In this document: positions 1 through 10,246 of the stretch, piece after piece
How positions within the stretch are numbered: position 1 is the stretch's first letter
How the letters are laid out: every line of letters starts with the position of its first letter
Source of the DNA: Pollenia angustigena
Lineage: Eukaryota; Arthropoda; Insecta; Diptera; Polleniidae
Reading direction: 5' to 3'
Length of the DNA: 64,000 nucleotides
Assembly (NCBI GenBank): GCA_930367215.1
Contig: OV884057.1
Location: 205,767,621-205,831,620 of the forward strand
The notes under the pieces: model-generated
Database searches by the model: none
What the model saw: only the letters and a program-made list of their open reading frames with translations
Told to the model about the DNA's origin: nothing
Made by a program: the position numbers and the translations under genes

Positions 1-690
1 ATCCTGGCTAGAACAGGACTAGAGCAGAACGAAAAATTATTTAGAACTAAACTTAAAAATGTTTATTAGAAAACTAAAACCTAATATAGACTAAACAAAA
101 CCGAAAATAGAACTGTACTAAAACTCAAAAGAACTCAAGTACAACAATATTGGAACTGAAGTAAAACTAAGAATAAAGAAACTGAACTAAAACCGAATTA
201 AGATTCTACTAAAACTGATCTTAATCTTGAGAGAACTTTTAAAAGCTGAGTAGACTGGATAACCCGTTATATTGTTGCGTTTTTCCTTTCTAATGTTGAG
301 AATTAATTTTGATGTTTCTAGACAAATTTTAGTCACTTAAGTTTTCAAATAAATTCTCTTAGTAACCAATAGATTTTGTTGGAAAACTGGTTTCAAACTT
401 TAACACATTTTAAAAATGAAGAATGTAAGTAAATGTTTAAAAATTTGTGCACTTAGTAACTGTAATAATTTTTTCAGTTTATACAAAAAAAAGTTAAATA
501 TCAGGAAAAAATATTAGGTAAATAAAAAAATTTTAGATAATAAAATTTTAATTTTTCATTGAACTGTTGGTTTTTAATTGAAGGCAAAGTCTTGACAAAA
601 AGTACGAAAAACAAAAGTGAAGAGGAACATGCAAATAAAATGGAAAATTAATACTCAATTACAGCAAATGTTTGATTGATTGTTTGAACA
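1..690. repeat. Degenerate AACTAAAAC-type tandem repeat, then plain AT-rich DNA
   Basis: About 20-240 shows recurrent AACTAAAAC/GAACTAAAAC words (for example 63-130 and 155-215), looking like a decayed short-period tandem repeat. From about 250 to 690 I see only AT-rich sequence without open frames or inverted repeats. Confidence 0.45.
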
Positions 691-704
691 TAGACTGGCA
701 GGCG

Positions 705-800
705 CCGCAGTGGCGCAAATGGTAAAACTGCAAAAAATTCTGATGTTGGGAATGTTTGTTATTCTCGAAACATGCAATTCGACCCGATTTCAATCCCTAG
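705..800 (+). repeat. tRNA-derived SINE fragment, family S copy 1
   Basis: An A-box-like TGGCGCAAATGG at 711-722 and a degenerate B-box-like GATTTCAATCC at 786-796 lie on the plus strand. The stretch TCTCGAAACATG before the B box is shared with minus-strand copies near 55040-55105 and 63820-63895, which is the main support. The A-B spacing of 75 nt is long for a tRNA, so this is a decayed SINE rather than a tRNA gene. Confidence 0.45.
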
Positions 801-944
801 TTCAGTCAAGCATAAAATGAAAAATATTTTGTATTCCCAAAAAAATTACTTTAGTACTGGCAAGTGCACGTCTAAAAAAAACAAAACTGGCAACGTGCTT
901 TATTTTTTGCGAAAACAATAATGCACGTTGTTTTCATTTTGTTT

Positions 945-1110
945 TTTCTTAACCTACTTACAACTACAATTAATGTTGGGAGAATTCCAATCAATTGTAG
1001 TGGCGAATGTAAGAAAAGATAAACTCACTGTTTATTGTTGTTGTTTTTGTTTAAGCTTTGATATTGTTACAAGTTAAACTGTTGCTTATAATTCTTATTC
1101 GCTTAACAGT
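945..1110 (-). repeat. Interior part of an old ribozyme-repeat element
   Basis: The reverse complement matches 6888-7045, the interior between the two identical 191-bp ribozyme units. Shared stretches include AACCTACTTACAACTACAAT, the AAAGATAAACTCACTGTTTATTG region and CTTATTCGCTTAA. Together with the ribozyme unit at 1663-1800 it forms one old element, split at its inner junction by the MITE at 1125-1649. Confidence 0.75.
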
Positions 1111-1124
1111 TTTGTTTGTTTAAT

Positions 1125-1649
1125 CACCCCTATCGCGAATGTAATGGGAATATGTTATATGGGATCAAACCTAAATTCCCATCCCCAACAAATCGGTATC
1201 GCAAATATTTTGGGAGTAAAAATTTCTATTGTGAATTATTTGTCAGTGCTTCGTAAACAAAAGTCTCTATTGTGAGTAACTTGTCAGTGCTTGTATTGTG
1301 AAAGAAAAAATATACAATATAAAATACTAATAAAAATATAATAAAATAAATAATGAATAGTGTTTATCTTCATTTTCTTTATGTACACTCCTTCAATAAA
1401 AGGAAAAAGTAATTTAATTTAGTCCTACTATAGAATACAAATAAAAATTTTCATGTTCCCTTCTCGTTCACATCAACACTTGTTGGGAATTTATTCATTA
1501 AAAAATTTCGCGGGAGTTAACATTGGCGATGCCAAATTTTTTAAGTTTGGGAATTCATTCCCAAAAAATTTGTTATGGGAATCATTCACAATACGAAATA
1601 AAAATATATGGGAATATTTTCATGGGAGTAGTTGTTTGCGATAGGGGTG
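1125..1649. mobile_element. MITE with CACCCCTATCGC termini and AAT target duplication
   Basis: This 525-bp insertion has 12-bp perfect terminal inverted repeats (CACCCCTATCGC / GCGATAGGGGTG) flanked by AAT at 1122-1124 and 1650-1652. The related copy at 6868-6895 reads, in the same orientation, TTTGTTTAATATTTTTGGC with a single AAT. It is therefore an empty site that confirms both ends. The interior has many TTCCCAT/ATGGGAA words and no transposase. The superfamily is uncertain; 3-bp TSDs fit PIF/Harbinger or CACTA types. Confidence 0.85.
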
Positions 1650-1662
1650 AATATCTTTAGTT

Positions 1663-1800
1663 TTTCTAAAATCTTTGCACGGAGTTTCCTGACTATCTGG
1701 CCTAAGCAACCAGTGAAATGCTTATAGGAATAGCTTATCCCATCAACAATAAACTTCAGTGTTTTCATCAATAATAAAAATTGGGAATTAAGCACGACAA
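1663..1800 (+). repeat. Hammerhead-repeat family, old copy
   Basis: Homologous in reverse orientation to 6731-6867, from TTTTCTAAAATCTTTG to TTCCCAATTTTTATT and the CGTGCTTAA side. Many substitutions relative to the 6677/7164 pair show greater age. It contains a decayed hammerhead at 1681-1740. Confidence 0.8.
1681..1740 (+). ncRNA. Decayed hammerhead ribozyme
   Basis: The plus strand reads CUGACUA, then CUGG and CCAG as helix II around a CCUAAGCAA loop, then GAAA. The loop keeps the UAAGCAA seen in the other copies. The core G8 position is U, and the AUGC/GCAU helix III is broken (AUGCUUAU). Helix I can still form (GUUUC with GGAAU). I expect it to be inactive. Confidence 0.55.
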
Positions 1801-1973
1801 ACAAAATCCTGCAAATTAAAAATTTTGTTTTCCCAAAAAAATTACTTTGATAAAAAAATATTTTTAATTTATTTTATGTTGTAAATTTTTTTCTTTAATG
1901 AAAATTAAATTTGATAAACTTAAGCCAATTTTAATAACAAAAACTTCAAATTGTTTTTTAGTTACTAAATTAA

Positions 1974-2145
1974 AGGCTCAGTTAGCCGGGAGTAAAAGTA
2001 ACAGCAACCTTACAGTAAAAAAGTATTTCTTACAGATTGAGACGTAACATCTTACTGCCAACTGTAATCGTTCTAATTGCTTTACATACAACAAAATGAA
2101 ACAGCTGATTTGCAACGTTACTGTTACTCCCGGCTAACTGAGCCT
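1974..2145. mobile_element. PIF/Harbinger-like MITE
   Basis: This 172-bp element has roughly 24-30-bp terminal inverted repeats starting AGGCTCAGTTAGCCGGGAGT. TAA flanks it at 1971-1973 and 2146-2148. No coding capacity. Its right TSD is also the left TSD of the next element. Confidence 0.8.
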
Positions 2146-2148
2146 TAA

Positions 2149-2412
2149 GTCTGAGTTCATACGGCTCATGTCTTATTGACAAGATTGCTACTTGATTGGC
2201 GAGAGGGACGAGGGGAAAAGAAACGAGTACACAGATGCATGGACTGTCTTTACGTTTTGCTTTTTCATTCGTTGTTTAATTTTGTTATTGTTTTCAATAT
2301 ATAAAAAAGCACATGTCGTCAACATGACATGAATCATTTGAACGCCAATTCATGTTCAAAGAAGAAAAAGGAAGAATCTTGTCAATAAGACATGAGCCGT
2401 ATGAACTCAGGC
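2149..2412. mobile_element. PIF/Harbinger-like MITE, family GTCTGAG copy 1
   Basis: Terminal inverted repeats of about 33 bp start GTCTGAGTTCATACGGCTC. TAA flanks lie at 2146-2148 and 2413-2415. A near-identical second copy sits at 33723-33985, which fixes the ends independently. Length 264 bp, no transposase. Confidence 0.88.
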
Positions 2413-2433
2413 TAAGTTACTTTTAACAGTTTT

Positions 2434-2546
2434 GCTTGTATTCATAAAAATATTTCAAATTTCATAAAGGTTTACAAAACTAATTTTCTATGAAAATTTC
2501 CCTAAAAAACGTTTTTTAAATTAACTAATCGTTTATGAAAACGGGG
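2434..2546. repeat. Short palindromic repeat, CCCGTATTCA family copy 1
   Basis: About 113 bp running from TTGTATTCATAAAA to TTTATGAAAACGGGG, with inverted ends. It aligns along its length with 36999-37108 and 56469-56582 through the shared core CTATGAAAATTTTCC. All three copies have the same orientation. Confidence 0.6.
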
Positions 2547-3208
2547 CTTTAAGTTTTCTTTTAAACTAAGCAAAAGTACAAAAAATTTTCTAAACCCCTA
2601 ATAATTTTCAATAAATATCTGCAATTCTAGTCAAGTTAAAACAGCTCTCATATCTTATGCAGCAAAAAAAAAAAAAAAAAAAAAAAATAACGAGAATAAT
2701 TTTTCATATAGCTTTAGAGCGAAACTATACAAATAAACACAGCAATCAGCATTGTAGTGACCCACTTTTAATGGTTCTGGCTAAAAAATAAATATCAGAC
2801 AATATTTATTCATTTGTTTACGACTATTTTAGTAGGCCTTTTTCAGTTTCATTTATAGTTTTTTTTTTTGCAAATTTTGCATAAAAACTCAAAACATAGA
2901 ATGCTCTAGAGAACAATAACGATTTTATTTTCAAATTTTTAAGTCTGCTAAAATATGTTTATCTTTAAAATAAATAAATAAAGAAAAAAAAAAAAAAAAA
3001 ACACAAACAATAAGAAGAATAAAGAAGAAGAGGAACTGTATTTCAAACAAACCTCAAAGCATTTTGCTGCAGTTTAGAACCACAAGAGTGCAACGAAGTA
3101 TTGCAATTATAATTTAAATAAAACAATGGCATACAAATATTCAAACAGCTAAAAACACATTTCGAGTTGAGATGAGTGAGTTGGTGTATGTAGTTTAAGG
3201 CAAAATAT
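2547..3208. other. Unassigned AT-rich intron with two poly-A tracts
   Basis: Contains A-runs near 2665-2687 and 2984-3001. I see no open frame, inverted repeat or recognised element otherwise. Confidence 0.5.
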
Positions 3209-3260
3209 TAGCGATATTCAGCGTTTGGTGCAAATGATCTTGCAAAGGATTACAAGAACA

Positions 3261-3342
3261 ATTCTTTCGCATATTTATATTGAAAACAAACACAAATTTT
3301 AGCTTTTTATTATTGTTTTCAATATAAATATGCGAAAGAAAT
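3261..3342. repeat. Near-perfect inverted repeat (hairpin)
   Basis: Arms 3261-3289 and 3313-3342 pair over about 29 bp (TTCTTTCGCATATTTATATT and its complement) around a 23-nt spacer. It lies close to the left end of the hAT element at 3217. Confidence 0.8.
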
Positions 3343-3501
3343 GTTTTTGTCGACATTGTGGGCCTGGCAGTAAATGATGTTTTCCATACAGTTTGAAATA
3401 AAATTTCGCCAGAGAAGGCGATCGTGAAATAAAATCTATTTTATTTTAAGAACTTTTTTTCTAATGCTTTTACAGATAGAAACTTATGGCGTTTTCTTTA
3501 A

Positions 3502-4008
3502 GGGTACGTTCGTAAATGCATCAAAACTGTGCATCACTGCTGCAGTGATGCAAAATTTTGTTGCTGATGCGTGATCACCAGTTGCGCTTGTGATGCTGAT
3601 GCTTTTTTACTGCACAACAGCAGTGCAAAGTTCGAATTTTTGAACACGAGCTAAATTTTAAAAGTTTTATGAACGAACATAAAATAATAAAAAAAAGTGC
3701 TATCAACAATAGCGATTGCAAATTTTATTAAAAATATTTAACCTAAAAGTAATAGGTTTCTTATAAATTACAAGAAAAAGCAACAAAAACGAAAAATAAA
3801 ACTATTGTTTTATGTTTAAAGTTATTGCATCAGAAAATTAGCTGATGCAATAATTGCCAATATTTGCTGCAGAGCTGCGGCATCACTGCATAAAAAAACT
3901 TTTGACATATGAAAGTAATGCCAAGTTTCTAACACGTGATGCATTTACGAACATTCAACTTTACTTATGCGCAACTGATGCGCAGCAACTGCATTTACGA
4001 ACGTACCC
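3502..4008. mobile_element. TIR element nested in the hAT element
   Basis: Perfect 19-bp termini GGGTACGTTCGTAAATGCA and complement enclose 507 bp rich in GATGCA/TGCATC words, including a 23-bp palindrome near 3531-3553. No clear TSD: the left flank is TTTAA, the right AAAGT. Non-coding. Confidence 0.7.
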
Positions 4009-4744
4009 AAAGTGTTGCATAAGTGTTACATGTGACTTGGCAACATTTTTAAATGCTCCCCTAATTTTTAAGAAGTGTTTCATATTTTACTTTTACAAAA
4101 GAACACACATTTCGGCATTAAACAATAAAGTACAATTAGCGGAAGGTAAATTCAATTACAGGTAGTGGCAAGACTACAACAATTCAAAACCAACAGAAAC
4201 AACAGATGTTTTTTGTATTGCATTGTTAGTGTTTACAGCTTAAAACTTGCCACCACCATGTTCTGAATTCGCCTTGATCTAGTGCTGCCCTCATGCCGCT
4301 TTAATTAAAATAAGTGTTGAACATGTAGCATTTTTTTTAATTTTAAAGGGAACATCATCAGAAAAGAACGCTTTACCCTTTTAAAATAACACATGTTTTT
4401 CAGAAAAGAACATAAAAAAATGTAAAAGGCAGAATAAATGCAGAATTTTACTCAGAAAAGAACACGTCATTATTCTCTTCACAATGCTACCATACTTTAA
4501 TACAATTTCATACATTTTCTAAACAAAGAAAAATGAGAGCAAAAGAAAACGATAGAACTGAGAGAGAATTTGAAGTTACCGCCGACGTTTTAATAATGGG
4601 ACTCAGTTCTGTTTCATCATTAAATGCTCTTTTGTAAAATCCTACACCAAAATATACAGAGTTGCCATTCGATTTTTTTAAAAAACTAAGATACGTTTTT
4701 TACATTTTTGCAAGACCATTTGCACCAAACACTGAATAGCGATA

Positions 4745-5229
4745 TTGTGTAGTAATATTGCAATTCACAATATAAATGTGAGCGCTAGTAAAAGGCATGA
4801 AAGATGAATTTTGTAAATAATATTTTTGTGTTTTTATCTGCTATCCCAACCTCCCCCTTTTGGGGCTATAATTTACACAGTTTTTTTGTTTTAATTACTA
4901 TTTTTCTGAGCGGTCTATGACTAGTACCATTGCGAAATTAAAATATGAAAAAAACTGTGGCAAAAAAAAAAAAAAACAATTGTGGTTGTTTGTTTTAAGT
5001 GGCACGTGTCGCAAATTATATTTCTTTAATTTTTTTTTTATCAAATACACCCTACAATCCCTTTAGGGGAATTTCGTAAATCATTGGTTGATACTTTTTT
5101 GTATTATTTATACGAAAAGAGGAAAATTTGAAGAATGCCGGCTTGGGAACTAATTTTTTCCCATATCTAGAAAAACCTTTGGCCTGCTATCAGGGACATC
5201 TGAGCAGTTGTTATGTAACACCTTAAGGT
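4745..5229. other. Unassigned AT-rich intron
   Basis: Nothing recognised beyond homopolymer runs and a small CCCCTTTTGGGG palindrome near 4855. Confidence 0.5.
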
Positions 5230-5232
5230 TAG

Positions 5233-5656
5233 ATGGCTTATGGATTTAAAAGCTGTGAACGTTAAAACGCTGGTTTAGTTGAACTTAACTTAAATTTATA
5301 TGTGGTTTAAACTTAACAGCAGTAAATCAGTATCGCATGTATTATATGTAGTTAAAAAAAAAAAACATGTGACAGCAATTGCAAATTAAACTCTCTTTTT
5401 GATTTAGCATGTGATTAAACCAGCAAATCTATTAATCAGTAAACATATAAACCATCATTCAACGCTTAAAATTGGGCGCTTAAACTATCAATACAAACCA
5501 GAAGAATTTGACAGCATTTATCGTAGTGCTGGTACATTAAAATTTTTGAAACAGCTAATAATATATGGGACTCAACAGCTGGAGTTTGAACTACATATAA
5601 ATTCAAGTTTAGTTTAACTAAACCAGCGTTTAAACCATCAGTGATTTATAAGCCAT
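5233..5656. mobile_element. MITE with long imperfect TIRs and TAG duplication
   Basis: Arms 5233-5303 and 5590-5656 are imperfect inverted repeats of about 70 bp sharing ATGGCTTAT at the ends and AAACGCTGGTTTAGTT inside. TAG flanks lie at 5230-5232 and 5657-5659. Length 424 bp. The frame between the arms is not recognised as a protein. Confidence 0.7.
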
Positions 5657-5659
5657 TAG

Positions 5660-6500
5660 TCTACAAAGCTAGAGGTAAGTGTATTGTCATCATAATCATG
5701 AACTAAAATTGCAACCTGTGTGTAGGTTTTTACACAAGGGGGCGTTAGTAGACAACTTATACATAAGTATATTGACTGCAAGGTTAGGCTTATTAAACAT
5801 CTTTGCTTTCAAATGTGTAACATAACATGTACGATGGAAATTTGTTTAAGCAAATTTTTGATTGAGTTTTTTTTAGTCCCTTGTGGGCTACTCTTTACAC
5901 GCGTGTTTGGACTGGTCCTATTATTTGCAGGGTTATTAACCAGTTAAACGGACACTTCCTCCAATTTAAAGTTCTAGGCTGTTAATTTTAGTTTATAAAA
6001 TTTATTTTTTAATTTGCTGCATCTTTTTTATTCAGTTTAAATATTTATTTGACTTCCACTAACCCATTGAGCTTTGTTTTCTTTTCTTTAATTTAACACA
6101 ATTTTTTTTATCAAAGAAAGCTTACAAGCTTTTTCTAATTATAATTTATTTTCCGTATGTAAAACTAAACATGATTCTAATATGTATAAGAAACCGTAGC
6201 AATGTCCTTGTTTCAATAAGAAAAACTGCAATAAAGTTATTTAACAGCGATTGTAAGTAAAAGTTAAAAATAAAATATAAAAATGACAACAGTTTTGCCG
6301 TGGCAACAATTAGCACACAAATGTTGCTAAATTTTTGTACATGCACACACCGCCACTCTCATAATAAGAGTAAAACTGTTAGTCATCCTGTCACTTGTTG
6401 ACACAGTAGTGCTAATAAGCAACACACACACACTATATGCCCAGCAGTTTTAGGAAAAACTATAAAAATACACCCAGAGTAAAAACATGTTTAATTATTG
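5660..6500. other. Unassigned AT-rich intron
   Basis: I see no coding sequence, TIRs or tandem repeats here apart from a short ACACACAC tract near 6422-6434. Confidence 0.45.
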
Positions 6501-6784
6501 TTACCTCCAACAAAACTATTTTAAAAGAGAATTGTAAATATATTATGATTAATATAACCATATTATTGTCACCGGCAACCATATTATGGTTAAATTAGGC
6601 CTCCATCAAGAAGCCACAACCATATTATGGTTGCCGCCGAACATGTTATGGTCAAAAATAACTAAAATGTGTTTATCAAAGTTATTTTCGGGAATACAAA
6701 GTTTATTATTAATACGATCTTCGTATGACGTGCTAAATTCCCAGTTTTTCATATTTGATAAATACACTGAAATTTATTGTTGAG

Positions 6785-6848
6785 GGAAAGCAAGCCTCTA
6801 TGCGCATTTCGCCGGTTGCTTACACCAGCTCATCAGGAAACCTTTTCC
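6785..6848 (-). ncRNA. Hammerhead ribozyme, unit 1
   Basis: On the minus strand: helix I is GGUUUC with GAGGCU, then an internal loop, then GGAAA with UUUCC. The core is CUGAUGA. Helix II is GCUGG/CCGGC with loop UGUAAGCAA. Then comes GAA, and helix III is AUGC/GCAU, self-complementary with no loop. The predicted cleavage site is after AUA, between bases 6799 and 6798. All invariant core positions fit, including the G10.1-C11.1 pair. The loopless helix III suggests activity as a dimer, as in other animal minimal hammerheads. Confidence 0.8.
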
Positions 6849-7271
6849 AAAGATTTTAGAAAAGCCAAAAATATTAAACAAATAAAACCTTAAGCGAATA
6901 AGAGTTATAAACACTCTTAGTCTTACCTGTAACAATATCAAAGCTTAAACAAAACACCAACAATAAACAGTGAGTTTATCTTTTCTTACATCCCCCTACA
7001 ATTGGTTGGGTTCTTTCCGACTCGAATTGTAGTTGTAAGTGGGTTAAAAGAAAAAACAAAATTAAAAAACAAACCGCTTCATTCTATTGTCTTCGTAAGA
7101 AAACAACGAACTAAACCAATTTGCCAATTCAGTTTTATGCACGGGCACATGCAATTATATTACCAAAGTTATTTTCGGGAATACAAAGTTTATTATTAAT
7201 ACGATCTTCGTATGACGTGCTAAATTCCCAGTTTTTCATATTTGATAAATACACTGAAATTTATTGTTGAG

Positions 7272-7335
7272 GGAAAGCAAGCCTCTATGCGCATTTCGCC
7301 GGTTGCTTACACCAGCTCATCAGGAAACCTTTTCC
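7272..7335 (-). ncRNA. Hammerhead ribozyme, unit 2
   Basis: Identical in sequence to the unit 487 bp to the left, with the predicted cleavage between 7286 and 7285. All core residues are kept: CUGAUGA, GAAA and a paired helix II. Confidence 0.8.
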
Positions 7336-7494
7336 AAAGATTTTAGAAAAGCCACTTAGCACTTATAAAATTATGGTTGTTTTTCAACAATAGCATGTTG
7401 TTCTTGGAAAAGAGGAAATTACTAGATATTGTTAATTTAAAAACAAATTATTGTCACAACATGCTTAGAGGCTACCATAATATGGTTTTAGAGA

Positions 7495-7787
7495 ATTTAT
7501 TATGAAATAAATTCGAGCTCATATCTTTCGGTCTTGATTTGAATTATCGTTTAAAAACTTTAAGAGAAACCTTGATGTAGAAAATTAAAGCAAAATTTCG
7601 TACTGGTGGCATCTATTGCTTAACATATTTACAATTTTTTTATAATTGCTGCTAGTAATTATTTCAAACAATAAGTTAAACATTAAAAAAAATTCTTCGC
7701 AAGTTTTCTAGCTATTTCCATATTCACGTTCGATCACCGATTAGTTTAAGTCCGATAATTTTTTTTACGATCCCAAAAAACCAATTC
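7495..7787. other. Unassigned AT-rich intron
   Basis: No feature recognised. Confidence 0.45.
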
Positions 7788-7790
7788 TTA

Positions 7791-8240
7791 TACCGTGTTC
7801 AGACATGCACCTTAATTGAGTTTTACGCAATAAATGCCATTATTGAGCTCAATTTTCCATACAAAATTGCAATTTAGTTATTGCTCAATTAATACGAAAT
7901 TGTTATAAATATTGAGTAAAATTAAAATGCGACACTGTAACAAGTGTGTTTATTAAGCAAAACACAACTTACTAAACAGTGTTTTGACATTTGGCAATTG
8001 AAATTACAACAAAAAAAAAGGCCCATCCATTTGGTCTGCGCAAAAACCAGATGTTTATTCCTTAAAGATGTCAAAAGTTGTTTACATTTTCTTATACATG
8101 TACATTTTTGTTTACGTTGAATGTTGTATGTAGTAGTAATATAAATTGAGTTAGCTAAATTGTGTATATGTGAACAGAAAGATAATTATGTCAATTAACC
8201 GAATATTGACTCAATAAAAAAGGTATATCTGAACACGGTA
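7791..8240. mobile_element. PIF/Harbinger-like MITE (TTA duplication)
   Basis: 450 bp with termini TACCGTGTTCAGA and complement, flanked by TTA at 7788-7790 and 8241-8243. Past the perfect 13 bp the ends stay loosely similar (CTCAAT/ATTGAG words). No transposase. Confidence 0.8.
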
Positions 8241-8243
8241 TTA

Positions 8244-9683
8244 TCTTGTTAAAGAAAAAAAGGTGGATCACATTAATTTCCTGGTTGTAAGCTCAGATTG
8301 AGTAAAATCTTTCTCGAAGAACTTTCCTGTCATCATCGATAAACTTTCAATAGATATCTAGAAAAGCATTAAGTAATCCATTATTATCGACTGGACGGTC
8401 TTATGCTTTGTTCGTATGACAGCATTTTTTTCGTAATTCACTCTTTTATACGTTATTCACAGCCCAATCATGATTCAAATTACAAAATTCGTCATATAAA
8501 ATTTATAATTCATTTTGAATTACTATGCCAACTATAAACAAATCATTGTCTTCACTAATTTTTATCGAAGACTGTCACAAAAAAAAAAAACCATTATTTC
8601 ATATACATTCATATATTCATTTTCAAAGCAAAACAATTTTCATAAGAAGAGTTGTTGGCATATTCCTATACCGTGTGAACAGCGTAATTAACATTCGTTA
8701 TTCAAAGAGCGAACAAAGTTATTTATTAGAATCCAATAGGAAGTTAAAGCAGCTAACTTACGTAATTTTTAAATTGGCTTCCTGTTGTCCATTTAATTGG
8801 TTCAAGAAGTCAAACAAATGCAAACACAATTCAGAACTACAGGGTATTCACTATTGTCCCCTTTATATTGTTGTGGTTGACATTTGGCGCGCAAAATTGT
8901 GTGTGTTTTTCGAAAGTACGTTAATAAAGCAACAAACCTACTTATATAGTATCTACACATTTTAAAGTGCAAATAGTTTTTTTTTACATTAAGATCTGTA
9001 TAAATTTGCGTATATTTTCGTTTAGAAATACGAACAAAATTGACTGACGGACACATGACATGTGGATTTTTTTCCTATGTTTTGTTGTGTGTTGTTATTT
9101 TTGATATTTATATCAAGTAAATAATGCATTTTTTTTTTTTTCGTTTAAAGAGGGTTTGTATTTAGTTTAGAGGTTTTTATGCCAAGTCTAAACAACCAAC
9201 ATAAGTTGCACTCTTAATTGTGAAAAAAATATACCTTCTTAAGTATGAGTACGTTGTGTAGGCGAAGAGCAAAATTTTAGCTTTTATTCATAGTTAAACC
9301 AATTTAAGTTGCACTAACGCTCTTCTCAACATTTGCATTTCTCTCTGAGAATTTGACATAGATTTTTTTTTGTTGCATTTAAGAGTGGCACAAACATTTT
9401 AATAAAGTGCATGATTAATTAATGAGGATAGTTGGCTGGCAGTCGTCAGCATTAAATCTGGGATACATAAAGAAACGGTGGCAGCATGTGTTAATCATAT
9501 TACAGAGATGGGAATTAATGAATTCGTATTGAGTGAAAAATAATATTTCTATAATTCGTTAAGCAAAATTAAATGTGTAACCATCGGCAAAGGCATTGTT
9601 TTAATAGTGTTGCCAGAAAATTTTGGTTCTTATCCCACTAGTAGCGAGCACGTAGAAAAAAACACTTTTTCTCGATATGGTCA
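8244..9683. other. Unassigned AT-rich intron
   Basis: Long chance-like frames occur (8525-8965 plus, 8802-9056 minus) but have no recognisable domain and no codon bias. A poly-T run lies near 9129-9140. No TIRs were found. At 9609 GTGTTGCCAG resembles a hAT terminus, but no partner was found. Confidence 0.45.
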
Positions 9684-10050
9684 CCACCTTTAACAAAAGC
9701 ATTTTTAATGAATTGTTTTTTTTTTACATAGGTATTATGGTTACTTCAACATTGTTATTGCCACCGGCAAGCTTATTATGGTGAAATTAGACCTCAAAAA
9801 GGAAACCACAGCCATATTATGCTTACCAATGAGCATGTTTATTTTTATTTTATACAAGAGCAACATTGGTTGGTTAAAACAAAAACAATACTATTGTTAT
9901 TGGAAAACATATTATTGTTATTTACTCATCATAATAAATCGGAGGAAAATATATTATGCTTGTGGCTTCTAGATGAAGCCCAAACTCATAACAATGCATA
10001 TTAAGTTTAACCATAACATTTTGCATTAAAAATAGTTTTGTTGGAGGTGG
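9684..10050. mobile_element. TIR element with ACCATAATATGGT-like palindromes
   Basis: Termini CCACCTTTAACAAAAGCATT and the complement of GCATTAAAAATAGTTTTG plus TTGGAGGTGG pair over about 27 bp with few mismatches. Inside are repeated TATTATGG/CCATATTA words, as in 6501-7495. TSD unclear. Non-coding. Confidence 0.6.
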
Positions 10051-10246
10051 CCGGCCATATTCAAAAAATGGGATATCTTTGCGTGATTGCGCACAGAAAG
10101 ATTTTCAAAAGTGGAACCCAGACCGCCTATTAATTTCAAGATCTGCCACCAAACATTTTCTTCTATCGATCTTAATAAACTTCTTTGGTAAATTTGATAA
10201 GTTTTTTTTTGAATTTTTGGAATAAAGTAAAAAGCTCTCTATCATT

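Larger units (their letters stand above)
3217..4736. mobile_element. Non-autonomous hAT element with nested insert
   Basis: This 1520-bp element is bounded by the 8-bp duplication TAGCGATA (3209-3216 and 4737-4744). Its inverted repeats of about 30 bp start TTCAG(C/T)GTTTGGTGCAAATG. The 8-bp TSD indicates hAT. Inside are a 29-bp-arm hairpin (3261-3342), a separate TIR element (3502-4008) and three copies of CAGAAAAGAAC at 4359, 4401 and 4453. No transposase remnant was recognised. Confidence 0.85.
6677..7354 (-). mobile_element. Retrozyme-like element: two identical 191-bp hammerhead units around a 296-bp interior
   Basis: 6677-6867 and 7164-7354 are identical over 191 bp as read; 6868-7163 lies between. 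Each unit carries a hammerhead motif on the minus strand, so cleavage at both would release a 487-nt RNA. The interior (6888-7045) also occurs in the old copy at 945-1110. There is no coding capacity. The layout resembles retrozymes, non-autonomous elements with hammerheads in terminal direct repeats, or Penelope-like elements in tandem. TSDs were not resolved. Identical ends suggest recent activity or recent conversion. Confidence 0.75.
6501..7495. mobile_element. Old element of the ACCATAATATGGT family, split by the ribozyme-repeat pair
   Basis: The left side starts TTACCTCCAACAAAACTATTTT, like the TIR of the element at 9684-10050. It carries several ACCATAATATGGT-type palindromes (6575-6650 and 7470-7485). 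The 678-bp ribozyme-repeat element at 6677-7354 interrupts it. The right end is not clear, so the outer limits are approximate. Confidence 0.5.

Noticed and set aside
6677..7354. Ordinary LTR retrotransposon or solo-LTR pair
   Set aside because: The terminal repeats lack TG...CA ends, there is no primer-binding site or coding region, and each repeat holds a hammerhead motif instead.
8525..8965. 146-codon open frame on the plus strand
   Set aside because: No domain, no codon bias, and it overlaps another chance frame on the other strand. It sits in AT-rich intron with no splice context.
9609..9618. GTGTTGCCAG as a hAT terminus
   Set aside because: No matching inverted end or 8-bp duplication within a few kilobases.
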